Below, one piece after another: positions 34,406-43,745 of a stretch of 64,000 nucleotides of DNA. Position numbers and translations under genes: made by a program. The stretch comes from Flavobacterium sp. NRK1 (lineage in GTDB: Bacteria > Bacteroidota > Bacteroidia > Flavobacteriales > Flavobacteriaceae), in assembly GCF_024054175.1 (NCBI RefSeq), contig NZ_JAMXLA010000001.1:3222652-3286651 (forward strand). Direction: 5' to 3'. The notes beneath the pieces are model-generated. The model made no database searches and was not told the DNA's origin. It saw nothing but the letters and a program-made list of their open reading frames with translations. Position 1 is the stretch's first letter. Each line of letters starts with the position of its first letter.

Positions 34406-35497
34406 ATGTCTTCAAAAACTATACTAAACGATACTTCTATATCTTTTTTAGAACAATATTTAAATAATCCCTCTCCTACCGGATATGAATCTGAAGGTCA
34501 GAAAATATGGATGGAATATCTTAAGCCGTATGTTGACACTTTTATAACTGACACTTACGGTTCTGCTGTTGGAGTTATAAATCCTGACGCTCCTTATAAA
34601 GTAGTTATTGAAGGCCATAGTGACGAAATTTCATGGTATGTAAACTATATTACTGAAAATGGGCTTGTATATGTAATACGCAACGGAGGCTCTGATCATA
34701 TGATAGCTCCTTCTAAACGAGTAAACATACATACAAAAAACGGCATAGTAAAAGGTGTTTTCGGATGGCCGGCCATACATACCCGCAACCGTGCCAAAGA
34801 AGAGCCTGCAAAACTTGAAACTATTTTTATCGACTTAGGATGTAATACCAAAGAAGAAGTAGAAGCTTTGGGTGTGCATGTTGGCTGTGTTATTACATAT
34901 CCTGACGATTTTATGATTCTTAATGAAAATAAATTTGTATGCCGCGCAATTGATAATCGTATTGGAGGATTTATGATTGCTGAAGTAGCAAGGCTTTTAC
35001 ATGAAAATAAAAAGAAATTGCCTTTTGGACTTTATATTACCAATTCTGTTCAGGAAGAAGTGGGATTGCGTGGTGCAGAAATGATTACCAAAACAATTCG
35101 CCCAAATGTAGCAATAGTTACAGATGTATGTCACGACAGCACTACTCCGATGATTGACAAGCGTATTGAGGGTGAAACCCAAATAGGCAAAGGCCCTGTT
35201 ATTACTTATGCACCTGCCGTTCAGAATAATCTTAGGGAACTTATTATTGACACAGCTAATAAAAAAGAGATACCTTTTCAACGTCTTGCTTCTTCAAGAG
35301 TTACAGGAACAGATACAGATGCTTTCGCATATAGTAACGGAGGCGTGGCATCTGCATTAATCTCACTTCCATTGCGTTATATGCATACCACTGTAGAGAT
35401 GGTTCACAGGGAAGATGTAGAAAATGTTATTAAACTTATTTATGAAACCCTTCTGAATATTGAAAACGAAGAAACTTTCTCATACTTTAAAGCATAA
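34406..35497 (+). CDS. M42 family metallopeptidase (glutamyl aminopeptidase-like)
   Basis: A 363-residue dinuclear zinc aminopeptidase of family M42, which trims peptides in the cytosol. The metal ligands are suggested by VIEGHSDEISWYVNYI, CRAIDNRIGGFM, NSVQEEVGLRGAEM and VTDVCHDSTTP, plus the late His in RYMHTTVEMVHRED. The bridging Asp and catalytic Glu pair (EEVG) is intact. The N-terminal LEQYLNNPSPTGYE is the usual M42 opening. It ends in a GC-rich terminator. Confidence 0.93.
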   Translation: MSSKTILNDTSISFLEQYLNNPSPTGYESEGQKIWMEYLKPYVDTFITDTYGSAVGVINPDAPYKVVIEGHSDEISWYVNYITENGLVYVIRNGGSDHMIAPSKRVNIHTKNGIVKGVFGWPAIHTRNRAKEEPAKLETIFIDLGCNTKEEVEALGVHVGCVITYPDDFMILNENKFVCRAIDNRIGGFMIAEVARLLHENKKKLPFGLYITNSVQEEVGLRGAEMITKTIRPNVAIVTDVCHDSTTPMIDKRIEGETQIGKGPVITYAPAVQNNLRELIIDTANKKEIPFQRLASSRVTGTDTDAFAYSNGGVASALISLPLRYMHTTVEMVHREDVENVIKLIYETLLNIENEETFSYFKA

Positions 35498-35530
35498 AAA
35501 AAAGCATTCGCCACGGCGGATGCTTTTTTT
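35495..35530 (+). terminator. terminator after the M42 peptidase
   Basis: AAAAAAGCATTCGCC pairs with GGCGGATGCTTTTTT around an AC loop, with one mismatch or G-T pair. The T-run also supports termination from the opposite side. Confidence 0.8.
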
Positions 35531-35549
35531 CTTTAAGGTCAAAAAATGA

Positions 35550-35939
35550 TTAAGCATTCATTGCTTCCCTAAGTACAACAGCAGCATCTTTTGCATTTGA
35601 TGCTTCAGCATACCTAAGGGCAGTAATACCTTTTTCATCCTTAACTTTCACGTCAGCGCCTTTTTCAAGCAATAGCCTGATAATTTCTACATGGTTATAA
35701 CGTGCTGCTATCATAAGAGGAGTTAAACCGTTACATTTCTCGTTTACAGAAGCTCCGTATTCAAGAAGTTTTTTTACAGTTGCAATATCTCCTTTAGAAA
35801 TTGCTAAACCAAGTGGTGTGAGCGTTTTTGTGCCCCTTACTAACTCAAATTTCGGAGCGGTTTCTACTACAGTGTTTGCAATTGTTACATTACTGAATGC
35901 TACAAGAGCCAGGCCTAAATAAATGATCGTTTTTTTCAT
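35550..35939 (-). CDS. exported ankyrin-repeat protein
   Basis: A 129-residue protein with a signal peptide (IIYLGLALVAFSNVTIANT). Three ankyrin repeats follow: TPLGLAISKGDIATVKKLLE, GLTPLMIAARYNHVEIIRLL and KGITALRYAEASNAKDAAVV. The repeats mediate protein-protein contacts. Short periplasmic ankyrin proteins of this kind sometimes protect against oxidants, as with AnkB next to catalase, but no catalase is adjacent here. The partner is unknown. It converges with the M42 peptidase gene across the terminator. Confidence 0.88.
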   Translation of the reverse strand: MKKTIIYLGLALVAFSNVTIANTVVETAPKFELVRGTKTLTPLGLAISKGDIATVKKLLEYGASVNEKCNGLTPLMIAARYNHVEIIRLLLEKGADVKVKDEKGITALRYAEASNAKDAAVVLREAMNA

Positions 35940-36089
35940 GATAGATTGATTTTAATTTGATGATTGTTTTTAATTAACGACTGATGAGATCGTTTGTAAT
36001 AATAGACGCATACGACCATAGAAACGTTACAGCTATTCTTTATTTTAACATAATTTTAACATTACTATTCTTGTTATGCCTGCATATAA

Positions 36090-36123
36090 AAACAAAGCCG
36101 TCCTGCTATTAACGGGACGGCTT
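36090..36123 (-). terminator. terminator of purC
   Basis: AAGCCGTCC at 36095-36103 pairs with GGACGGCTT at 36115-36123. On the minus strand it is followed by TTTGTTTTTA. Confidence 0.75.
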
Positions 36124-36142
36124 AAATTATTTTATGTAAATT

Positions 36143-37090
36143 TTATTTATTCAAAAAAGCAAGAACATTTTTTTCAATACGTTCATTAATATTTGAAATA
36201 TCAGCTTTAGCAAATTTTTCCCCTAGTATATTTTCATATAGCTCTATATATCTTTCAGATACACTCTCTATATATTCTTCAGTCATTTCAGGAATCTGCT
36301 GGCCTTCTTTTCCCTGAAAGCCATTAGCTATAAGCCACTGACGTACAAACTCTTTAGAAAGCTGCTTTTGATTCTCACCATTATTTTGGCGTTGCTGATA
36401 CCCTTCTGCATAAAAATAACGCGATGAATCAGGGGTATGGATTTCATCTATAAGAACAATTTTACCATCTTTGGTTTTACCAAACTCATATTTAGTATCT
36501 ACAAGTATTAATCCACGTGACGCAGCAATTTCAGTACCTCTCTGAAATAAGGCACGGGTGTATTTTTCAAGAACAATATAATCTTCTTCAGAAACAATTC
36601 CGTTTGCCAATATATCTTCTCGGGATATATCCATATCATGCTCACCGTTATCTGCTTTAGTAGTAGGTGTGATTATGGGTGAAGGAAATTTATCGTTTTC
36701 TTTTAAACCTTCTACAAGTTCTACACCGCAAAGTACTCTTTTGCCTGCTGCATACTCGCGGGCTGCATGACCTGAAAGATAACCGCGTATAACCATTTCA
36801 ACTTTAAAAGGTTCACACAGGTGGCCTACAGCAACATTAGGATCCGGAGTATCAATAAGCCAGTTAGGCACTACATCTTCAGTAAGGCGCATAAATTTAG
36901 TAGCTATCTGATTAAGTATCTGCCCTTTATAAGGAATACCTTTTGGCATTACCACATCAAAGGCAGAAAGCCTGTCTGTAGCTACCATTACCAGTAACTC
37001 ATCATTAATATTATATACTTCCCTTACTTTACCGCGATAAACCGATTTTTGTCCCGGAAAATTGAAATCAGTGCTTGTGATGGTGTTCAT
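36143..37090 (-). CDS. purC: phosphoribosylaminoimidazole-succinocarboxamide synthase
   Basis: A 315-residue SAICAR synthase, an ATP-dependent step of purine synthesis that joins CAIR and aspartate. Motifs are [97 protein letters not shown] and [15 protein letters not shown]. It is of the longer (about 300-residue) class, as usual in Bacteroidota. A TATTTTTG element lies upstream at 37126-37133 on the minus strand; no good -33 is visible. Confidence 0.97.
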   Translation of the reverse strand: MNTITSTDFNFPGQKSVYRGKVREVYNINDELLVMVATDRLSAFDVVMPKGIPYKGQILNQIATKFMRLTEDVVPNWLIDTPDPNVAVGHLCEPFKVEMVIRGYLSGHAAREYAAGKRVLCGVELVEGLKENDKFPSPIITPTTKADNGEHDMDISREDILANGIVSEEDYIVLEKYTRALFQRGTEIAASRGLILVDTKYEFGKTKDGKIVLIDEIHTPDSSRYFYAEGYQQRQNNGENQKQLSKEFVRQWLIANGFQGKEGQQIPEMTEEYIESVSERYIELYENILGEKFAKADISNINERIEKNVLAFLNK

Positions 37091-37252
37091 GAAACTTGAT
37101 TATACGTTATTGTTTTTTGAAGATGCAAAAATAAGAAAGTTAATCATCTAATCTTTTATTTTATTATACATTTTATATATCATGGCAAAACCATCTTTAT
37201 TAAAAAAGAAGATATTTTACTATAGTGGCTACTAATAATAGATTAATCGACG

Positions 37253-37705
37253 TTATTTGTTTTTAACATAATTTAGTAGATTAATTAAGTGTTGTTCAGA
37301 ATGACTTTTGAAAATAAATTTGAAATACCAAAGTGCATCATTTATGCTATTGTTTTCAATTCTCCATTTAACTTCCATCAAATCTTTAATTATATCTGAA
37401 AGATCATCAATAGCATCCCCTAAAACAATTTCTGTTATATTTTCAAATGTAAAATCTGATACTGTATTATAAAAACCAAAATCAGGAAAATTGTATTCTA
37501 CATTTTTCCTGATTAAATTATAATTAAAATCAGGTGAATCAGTATATTCAGTTTCATCAAATACATAATTTATATCCAAACTAAGTACATATAATTTAAT
37601 TAAATAGTTTTTCAAGTATTCAACCTTATCAATACTTTCAATCTGATGAGAAAATCCCCATTTTATTATAGAGGCAATTACATTATTAAATTCTTTTACA
37701 TCCAT
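37253..37705 (-). CDS. DUF5063 family protein
   Basis: A 150-residue protein matching DUF5063, with LIRKNVEYNFPDFGFYNTV, then EIVLGDAIDDLSDIIKDLM and KWRIENNSINDALWYFKF, and the terminal SHSEQHLINLLNY. It is helical, cytosolic and of unknown function. The ATG at 37705 is chosen over a GTG at 37711. It lies downstream of phoH on the same strand, separated by a perfect hairpin. Confidence 0.75.
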   Translation of the reverse strand: MDVKEFNNVIASIIKWGFSHQIESIDKVEYLKNYLIKLYVLSLDINYVFDETEYTDSPDFNYNLIRKNVEYNFPDFGFYNTVSDFTFENITEIVLGDAIDDLSDIIKDLMEVKWRIENNSINDALWYFKFIFKSHSEQHLINLLNYVKNK

Positions 37706-37716
37706 TGTCACAAGCA

Positions 37717-37745
37717 GTAAAGCCTTTGATTAACAAAGGCTTTAC
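37717..37745 (-). terminator. hairpin between phoH and the DUF5063 gene
   Basis: GTAAAGCCTTTG at 37717-37728 pairs perfectly with CAAAGGCTTTAC at 37734-37745 around ATTAA. There is no strong T-run on the minus strand, so it may attenuate rather than stop transcription. Confidence 0.6.
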
Positions 37746-37749
37746 ATCA

Positions 37750-38697
37750 TTAATCGTGATTCTCAATACTTTTATAAGCATCAATAATTTTCTTAACAAG
37801 GCGGTGGCGCACTATATCTTTATCATCAAGATATAATATACCCACACCATCAACATCTTTAAGTATAAGCAAAGCTTCTTTAAGGCCTGATGTGGTTCTG
37901 CGTGGTAAATCTACCTGCCCGGGGTCACCGGTAATCATAAATTTAGCGTTCTTTCCCATACGGGTAAGAAACATTTTCATCTGTGAGTGTGTTGTATTCT
38001 GGGCCTCATCAAGTATCACAAAAGCATTATCAAGCGTGCGTCCTCTCATAAAGGCTAAAGGGGCAATCTGAATTATACCTTTAAGAAGATAATCTTCTAA
38101 TGATTGTGGAGGAATCATATCTCTAAGTGCGTCATATAAAGGTTGCATATAAGGGTCGAGTTTTTCCTTCATGTCCCCGGGAAGAAAACCCAGGTTCTCT
38201 CCTGCCTCTACCGCAGGACGGGTAAGGATAATACGTTTAACCTGCTTTTCTTTAAGCGCTTTAACAGCCAAAGCAACACCTGTATAGGTTTTACCTGTAC
38301 CGGCAGGACCTACAGCAAATACCATATCATTTTTAGACATAGAATCTACCAGTTTCTGCTGGTTAGGGGTTAGTGCTTTTATGAGCTTCCCACCTATGCC
38401 ATGTACAAGGATTTTATCACTGGGGTCCATTTGCTCTACCTGAGAGTCGCTTTGTATTACCCTTTCAATAACATTATCGTCAATATTATTGTAGCGTGAA
38501 AAATGCAGCATAAGCCTTTTAAAACGTTTTTCAAACTCATCCAGCAGTTCCTTTTCGCCAAAAGCTTTAAGAGTTGTGCCTCTGGCAACAATTTTAAGCT
38601 TAGGATAATATTTTTTAATAGTTTCAAGATGAGAATCCTGAGTACCCCAAAAATCTTTTGGGGCGATGTCTGTGAGTTCAATTATTCTTTCGTTCAA
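37750..38697 (-). CDS. phoH: PhoH-like ATPase
   Basis: A 315-residue PhoH-family protein, a cytosolic P-loop ATPase connected to RNA metabolism. An N-terminal KH-like region carries KYYPKLKIVARGTTLKAFGE. Walker A is FAVGPAGTGKTYTGVALAV. Other motifs are ILTRPAVEAGENLGFLPGDM, PLAFMRGRTLDNAFVILDEA (Walker B) and QMKMFLTRMGKNAKFMITGD. The start is TTG at 38697 (translating as MNERIIELTDIAP); no ATG is available upstream. It is divergent from the SAM hydrolase gene. Confidence 0.95.
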   Translation of the reverse strand: MNERIIELTDIAPKDFWGTQDSHLETIKKYYPKLKIVARGTTLKAFGEKELLDEFEKRFKRLMLHFSRYNNIDDNVIERVIQSDSQVEQMDPSDKILVHGIGGKLIKALTPNQQKLVDSMSKNDMVFAVGPAGTGKTYTGVALAVKALKEKQVKRIILTRPAVEAGENLGFLPGDMKEKLDPYMQPLYDALRDMIPPQSLEDYLLKGIIQIAPLAFMRGRTLDNAFVILDEAQNTTHSQMKMFLTRMGKNAKFMITGDPGQVDLPRRTTSGLKEALLILKDVDGVGILYLDDKDIVRHRLVKKIIDAYKSIENHD

Positions 38698-38801
38698 AAG
38701 CAGTTGATTTTAATTAGAGAAATGAGCCATATAATTATTAGCTTTGCAATCAAATTTAGTGAAATTAAATCTCGCTTTTTGTAAAAGTTTTACACAATTT
38801 T

Positions 38802-39629
38802 ATGTCAATAATTACCCTTACAACCGATTTTGGCCTCAAGGACCATTTTGTGGGCTCTTTGAAGGGAAAAATTATTTCCGGTTATAACGAGGCGGTAATT
38901 ATTGATATATCGCACGATATAGATTTATTCAATGTATCTGAAGCCAGTTATATAGTGGGAGCCGCTTATAACAGTTTTCCAAAAAACAGTGTACACATAA
39001 TAGGTGTAGATGCAGAGCTAACCAAAGACAACAGGCATATTGCAATGCAATGGAACGATCACTATTTTGTATGTGCAGACAATGGCATATTAAGTATGCT
39101 CACACAAAAAATAAAGCCTCAAAAAATTGTTGAGATAAATATTCACGACAGATTGGCTGATGGTTCCACAGAAATGGATGCTTTTGTTGCGGTAGCATGC
39201 CATTTAGCCAAAGGCGGACAGTTAAGTGTTATAGGGCGTGAAATAAAGGAAATTAAAGAAATAAGCGAACTTCAGCCCGTAATTTCCAATGATAATAATT
39301 CTATCAAGGGCTATATTGTTTATATAGATCATTTTGGAAATTGTGTTACCAATATTTCCCACAAACTTATAAAAGAGGTTGCAAAAGGAAGAGATTTTGA
39401 GATAAGGTTCAGTACTAAAACTATAAAATCTGTAAGGAAAAATTACTCTGATTTTATCATAAGAGAACCCTTTACAATTAAAGATCATGAAGGAGATAAA
39501 TTAGCCTTATTTAATGAAGCCGGCTATCTGGAAATTGCTATTTACCGAAGCAATCCGAGTACTGTAGGAACTGCCCGTACATTATTAGGGCTTAAATTCA
39601 GGGATGTTGTTAATGTAGTATTTAAATAA
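38802..39629 (+). CDS. SAM hydrolase / SAM-dependent halogenase family protein (DUF62)
   Basis: A 275-residue member of the S-adenosyl-L-methionine hydroxide adenosyltransferase family, related to fluorinase. The N-terminal ITLTTDFGLKDHFVGSLKG and SHDIDLFNVSEASYIVGAAY are diagnostic, as is VVNIGVD-type sequence seen here as VHIIGVDAEL. A C-terminal domain contains VYIDHFGNCVTNIS. These enzymes hydrolyse SAM to adenosine and methionine, or halogenate it. The physiological role is uncertain. It opposes phoH across a 104-base divergent region. Confidence 0.92.
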   Translation: MSIITLTTDFGLKDHFVGSLKGKIISGYNEAVIIDISHDIDLFNVSEASYIVGAAYNSFPKNSVHIIGVDAELTKDNRHIAMQWNDHYFVCADNGILSMLTQKIKPQKIVEINIHDRLADGSTEMDAFVAVACHLAKGGQLSVIGREIKEIKEISELQPVISNDNNSIKGYIVYIDHFGNCVTNISHKLIKEVAKGRDFEIRFSTKTIKSVRKNYSDFIIREPFTIKDHEGDKLALFNEAGYLEIAIYRSNPSTVGTARTLLGLKFRDVVNVVFK

Positions 39630-39694
39630 TGCTCTTTACAGGGATTAGCTATAGATCTAAATAAAATAAAAAATAAAAACTATAAAAAAACTGT

Positions 39695-39991
39695 ATGTTT
39701 GTACGCATAGTGAAAATGGGGTTTCAGGAAGATAAAATTGATGCCTTTCTAGATAATTTTGAAGAAGTCAAACAACATATACGAAATTTTCCGGGTAACC
39801 GTTTCTTAGAGTTATACCGTGATAAAAATGACCCTACTATATTTTTCACTTATAGCTATTGGGAAACGGAAGCTGATTTAGAGAACTACAGGAATTCTGA
39901 GCTTTTTAATGGAGTATGGACGTTTACTAAACAGTTCTTTAATAAAAAGCCCGAAGCCTGGAGCGTAGATAAACTGGTTACTTTAGAATAA
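39695..39991 (+). CDS. antibiotic biosynthesis monooxygenase-fold protein
   Basis: A 98-residue ABM/heme-degrading-fold protein. The sequence opens MFVRIVKMGFQEDKIDAFLD, then HIRNFPGNRFLELYRDKND and IFFTYSYWETEADLENYR, with SELFNGVWTFTKQFFNKKPE near the end. The family includes small oxygenases and heme oxygenases such as IsdG. Catalytic Asn/Trp/His are not clearly all present, so the role is unknown. It leads into gldF with 46 bases between them. Confidence 0.88.
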   Translation: MFVRIVKMGFQEDKIDAFLDNFEEVKQHIRNFPGNRFLELYRDKNDPTIFFTYSYWETEADLENYRNSELFNGVWTFTKQFFNKKPEAWSVDKLVTLE

Positions 39992-40037
39992 ATCTGTCTT
40001 TACAAAGCAAATAATGATTAATAAAATTAATAGTTAA

Positions 40038-40763
40038 ATGAAAGCATTGTTACTACGAGAAATCAAATCCTTTTTCGGTTCGCCGATAGGCTATTTGGTT
40101 ATTGCTATTTTCCTTTTGCTCAATGGCCTGTTTTTATGGGTATTTGAGGGAGATTTCAATATTCTTAATAGCGGATTTGCCGATTTAAGTCCATTTTTTA
40201 CAATTTCACCATGGATACTTATATTTCTTATTCCGGCAGTAACCATGCGAAGCTTTTCCGATGAAAAAAAACAAGGAACTATTGAGTTACTGTTTACAAA
40301 ACCATTAAGTGTTTGGGAAATAGTAAACGGAAAGTTTTTTGGAGCATTAACACTCATTGTTTTAGCATTATTACCTACAATTATTTATGTTATAGTAATA
40401 TCATGGTTAGGCAGCCCTCAGGGAAATATTGATATGGGAAGTACTTTAGGGTCTTACTTTGGACTATTGTTTTTAATTGCCGGATATACTGCTATTGGAA
40501 TTTTTACTTCTACCCTGTCTGATAATCAGATCGTAGCTTTTATAGTATCTGTATTTTTATGCTTTATATTTTATTTCGGTTTTGAAGGCGCATCTGTTTA
40601 CACTGGCAATTTAAATAATTTTGTAGCTAATTTAGGAATGGACTACCATTACAGAAGTATAAGCCGGGGTGTAATAGACAGTAGGGATATTATATATTTC
40701 CTGAGTATAACTGTATTTTTTATGTCGTTAACTGTTTTTAAACTTAAATCAATAAAAGGGTAA
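40038..40763 (+). CDS. gldF: gliding motility ABC transporter permease GldF
   Basis: A 241-residue ABC-2 permease with six transmembrane helices, the membrane half of the GldA/GldF/GldG complex needed for gliding in Flavobacterium. Typical features are ALLLREIKSFFGSPIGYLVI at the N-terminus, ILIFLIPAVTMRSFSDEKKQ, GTIELLFTKPLSVWEIVNGK and YRSISRGVIDSRDIIYFLS. Its stop overlaps the gldG start by one base. GldA, the ATPase, is not in the window. Loss of these genes in model flavobacteria abolishes gliding, but that is known from family work, not shown here. Confidence 0.93.
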   Translation: MKALLLREIKSFFGSPIGYLVIAIFLLLNGLFLWVFEGDFNILNSGFADLSPFFTISPWILIFLIPAVTMRSFSDEKKQGTIELLFTKPLSVWEIVNGKFFGALTLIVLALLPTIIYVIVISWLGSPQGNIDMGSTLGSYFGLLFLIAGYTAIGIFTSTLSDNQIVAFIVSVFLCFIFYFGFEGASVYTGNLNNFVANLGMDYHYRSISRGVIDSRDIIYFLSITVFFMSLTVFKLKSIKG

Positions 40764-42442
40764 TGGAGAAAATGGCTGACAAAAATGCAAATCTGAAACA
40801 GTTAGTTATAACCGTAATAATATTACTTGCTTTTAACTTTGCCGGTAACTATTTTTTTAGGCGTTATGATCTTACAAATGACAAACGCTACACGCTTTCT
40901 GAAACTACAATAAATACATTACAAAATCTTAAAGATCCTATATACATTGATGTTTTTCTTGGCGGAAACGATTTGCCACCAGAATTTAAGCGTTTAAAAG
41001 ATGAGACGCGTCAAATTCTAGAAGAATACAAATCCCGCAGTCAAAACATAATTTACAATTTTATAGATCCGTTGGAAGATGAAGAAAATGCAGAAAAATA
41101 TATACAGGAACTATATGCAATGGGATTCAATCCCACAAATATTAATTCTGTTAAACAGGGAAAAAAATCTCTTGTACAGATTTTCCCATGGGCATTAGCC
41201 AATGTTGGTCAAAAGTCAGTACGTGTACCTTTGCTGGTTAATAATTTTGGTGTTTCAGCAGATGAAAACATTAACAAATCTGTTCAGCTGCTTGAATATG
41301 CATTTACTGATGCAATAACAAAACTAACTGTAGATAAAAAGAAAAACATAGCAATTCTAAAAGGGAATAATGAAATAGCAGATAAATATTCCGCTGATTT
41401 TTTATTAAGCCTTAAAGAATATTATAACATACTAGATTTTAATCTCGATTCACTTCAAAATGACAGGCAAAAAACATTAGAAAATCTAAAAAGATGTGAT
41501 TTAGCCATTATTGCTAAACCCACACAGCCTTTTGATGAGAAAGAAAAATATGTTTTCGATCAATATATAATGAATGGTGGTAAATGCTTATGGCTGATTG
41601 ATAAGGTTGCAATAGATCTTGATAGTTTAAGAAACGAAACCAGATCAACATTGGCATATCCTCAAGATTTGAACTTAGACGATATGTTTTTCAAATATGG
41701 GGTAAGGATTAATTATAAATTAATTCAGGATTTACTTTCTACACCGGTTAGTGTACAGTCACCAAATGGCGAAACTGCTATAGACTGGTTATATTCGCCA
41801 ATAGTTAAATCGGAAGAAAATCATATAATAAACAAGAATATTAATCTTGTTAAATTAGAATTTGCCAATCAGATTGATACTTTAAAAAACAAAATTAAAA
41901 AAACAGTATTACTCAAAAGTTCACCACAATCAAAAGTAGTAGGTACTCCAGTAGAAATAGGATTGTTTCAGTTTATGGATAAATTAAATGAAAGTGAATT
42001 TAATAATACTACAGGTAACCAGATTATTGGGGTTTTACTTGAAGGTAAGTTTACTTCTGCATATAAAAACAGGGTTAAGCCTTTTACACTCAAGAACAAT
42101 ATTGATGATGGAAAAAGTGGAAAAATGATAATTATTGCTGATGGGGACATAATTAATTATACCTATGTAAATAAAAAGCCTTTATCAGGAGGTATAGATC
42201 AATGGACACAGCAAGCTTACAGCAACAAAGAATTTTTACTCAATTGCGTCAATTACCTTCTTGATGAAAATGGACTTATTAACATAAGAGGTAAAAATGT
42301 AGAGTTACAATTCCTTGATAAGAAAAAAGTTGCAGATAATTATACAATTGCTCAATTTATAACTGTCGGATTACCAATACTGATTTTAGCACTGTTTGGG
42401 CTATTATTTACTTATATTAGAAAAAGACAATATTCAAAGTAG
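40763..42442 (+). CDS. gldG: gliding motility ABC transporter protein GldG
   Basis: A 559-residue protein that accompanies GldF. An N-terminal helix (LVITVIILLAFNFAGNYFF) anchors a large domain containing RYDLTNDKRYTLSETTINTL, EYKSRSQNIIYNFIDPLEDE, GNNEIADKYSADFLLSLKEY and MNGGKCLWLIDKVAIDLDS. A C-terminal transmembrane segment (FITVGLPILILALFGLLFTY) ends it. The layout matches GldG and ABC-type uncharacterised transport proteins. A second start (MADKN) three codons later is equally possible. Coupled to gldF by a one-base overlap. Confidence 0.93.
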   Translation: MEKMADKNANLKQLVITVIILLAFNFAGNYFFRRYDLTNDKRYTLSETTINTLQNLKDPIYIDVFLGGNDLPPEFKRLKDETRQILEEYKSRSQNIIYNFIDPLEDEENAEKYIQELYAMGFNPTNINSVKQGKKSLVQIFPWALANVGQKSVRVPLLVNNFGVSADENINKSVQLLEYAFTDAITKLTVDKKKNIAILKGNNEIADKYSADFLLSLKEYYNILDFNLDSLQNDRQKTLENLKRCDLAIIAKPTQPFDEKEKYVFDQYIMNGGKCLWLIDKVAIDLDSLRNETRSTLAYPQDLNLDDMFFKYGVRINYKLIQDLLSTPVSVQSPNGETAIDWLYSPIVKSEENHIINKNINLVKLEFANQIDTLKNKIKKTVLLKSSPQSKVVGTPVEIGLFQFMDKLNESEFNNTTGNQIIGVLLEGKFTSAYKNRVKPFTLKNNIDDGKSGKMIIIADGDIINYTYVNKKPLSGGIDQWTQQAYSNKEFLLNCVNYLLDENGLINIRGKNVELQFLDKKKVADNYTIAQFITVGLPILILALFGLLFTYIRKRQYSK

Positions 42443-42457
42443 TGTTAATAAAAAATG

Positions 42458-42489
42458 TTGCACTATTTGATTTGATTACGATATATTTG
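42458..42489 (+). promoter_or_regulatory. promoter of dnaN
   Basis: TTG at 42458-42460, 21 bases, then TATATTTG at 42482-42489, with the dnaN ATG 49 bases downstream. Confidence 0.6.
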
Positions 42490-42537
42490 TGAAACGTAAA
42501 ATCTTGTGATTTTACCATTAAATAAACAAAAAAGAAG

Positions 42538-43656
42538 ATGAAATTTATAGTATCCAGTTCCTATTTGCTAAAACAATTACAGGTTTTAGGAAGTGTTATT
42601 AATAGTAGTAACACCCTACCTATTCTTGATAATTTCCTTTTCGAATTAGACAATACTGAATTAAAAGTATCTGCATCAGATCTAGAAACAACTATGTCTG
42701 CTACACTTGAAATTGATTCTGAAAGTAAAGGAAGTATTGCTGTGCCTGCAAAACTATTACTGGAAACCTTAAAAACTTTTCCTGAACAGCCTTTAACTTT
42801 TACAGTAGAAGATAATAACACTATAGAAATAAGTTCTAATTCAGGAAAATATGCGCTTGCTTATGCTTCAGGTGAAGAATTTCCGAAAGCGGTAACGCTG
42901 GAAGACCCTTCTTCTACCCTCGTGCCTGCTGAAGTATTAGCTACTGCTGTAAGCAAAACAATTTTTGCAGCTGGTAATGATGATCTTAGGCCTGTTATGT
43001 CTGGCGTATTCTTTCAGTTTTCACCGGAAGGATTGATTTTTGTAGCTACAGATGCTCATAAACTAGTAAAATACTCAAGAACAGATGTTAAAGCTTCACA
43101 GGTTGCCGATTTTATAATGCCTAAAAAGCCTTTAACAATACTTAAGGGAATACTGGGATCTTCGGATGCAGAGGTTAAAATAGAGTACAACGATTCGAAC
43201 GCTACTTTTTCTTTTGATAATTATATACTTACATGCCGATTAATAGATGGAAAATATCCTAACTATGAAGCTGTTATACCTAAAGAAAATCCAAATAAAT
43301 TACTTATTGACAGAACGCAGATATTAGCGTCTGTACGCCGTGTTGCAATATTTTCAAATAAAACAACACATCAGATACGTCTTAAAATTGCAGGAACAGA
43401 ATTAAACATTTCTGCGGAAGATATTGATTACTCAAACAAAGCTGAAGAGCGTTTAACCTGTGATTATCAGGGAGACGACATGCAGATAGGGTTTAATTCA
43501 CGTTTCTTAACAGAAATGCTCACCAACCTTCAGAGCGATGAAATAATGCTTGAAATGTCTTTGCCTAACCGTGCAGGTATACTCACTCCAGTAGATGGCC
43601 TTGATGAAGGAGAAACTGTTACCATGCTGGTAATGCCTGTAATGCTTAATAACTAG
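42538..43656 (+). CDS. dnaN: DNA polymerase III beta subunit (sliding clamp)
   Basis: A 372-residue beta clamp that encircles DNA and tethers polymerase III. Three clamp domains are visible. The first starts KFIVSSSYLLKQLQVLGSVI, the second has FAAGNDDLRPVMSGVFFQF, and the third ends with the conserved TPVDGLDEGETVTMLVMPVM peptide-binding tail. NTLPILDNFLFELDN and DAHKLVKYSRTD are other family landmarks. As is usual in Bacteroidota it is not next to dnaA or gyrB; gldG precedes it with its own promoter in between. Confidence 0.97.
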   Translation: MKFIVSSSYLLKQLQVLGSVINSSNTLPILDNFLFELDNTELKVSASDLETTMSATLEIDSESKGSIAVPAKLLLETLKTFPEQPLTFTVEDNNTIEISSNSGKYALAYASGEEFPKAVTLEDPSSTLVPAEVLATAVSKTIFAAGNDDLRPVMSGVFFQFSPEGLIFVATDAHKLVKYSRTDVKASQVADFIMPKKPLTILKGILGSSDAEVKIEYNDSNATFSFDNYILTCRLIDGKYPNYEAVIPKENPNKLLIDRTQILASVRRVAIFSNKTTHQIRLKIAGTELNISAEDIDYSNKAEERLTCDYQGDDMQIGFNSRFLTEMLTNLQSDEIMLEMSLPNRAGILTPVDGLDEGETVTMLVMPVMLNN

Positions 43657-43701
43657 TAAAAGAGTTATTTTTTAAAAAGCTATTTAACCATCCTTTTTAT
43701 A

Positions 43702-43736
43702 AAAAACCCGTATCGCTTTAAGCTTTACGGGTTTTT
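43702..43736. terminator. bidirectional terminator between dnaN and otsA/B
   Basis: AAAAACCCGTA at 43702-43712 pairs with TACGGGTTTTT at 43726-43736, with a further AAGC hairpin in the loop. It is U-rich on either strand. Confidence 0.8.
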
Positions 43737-43745
43737 GTTTTTATG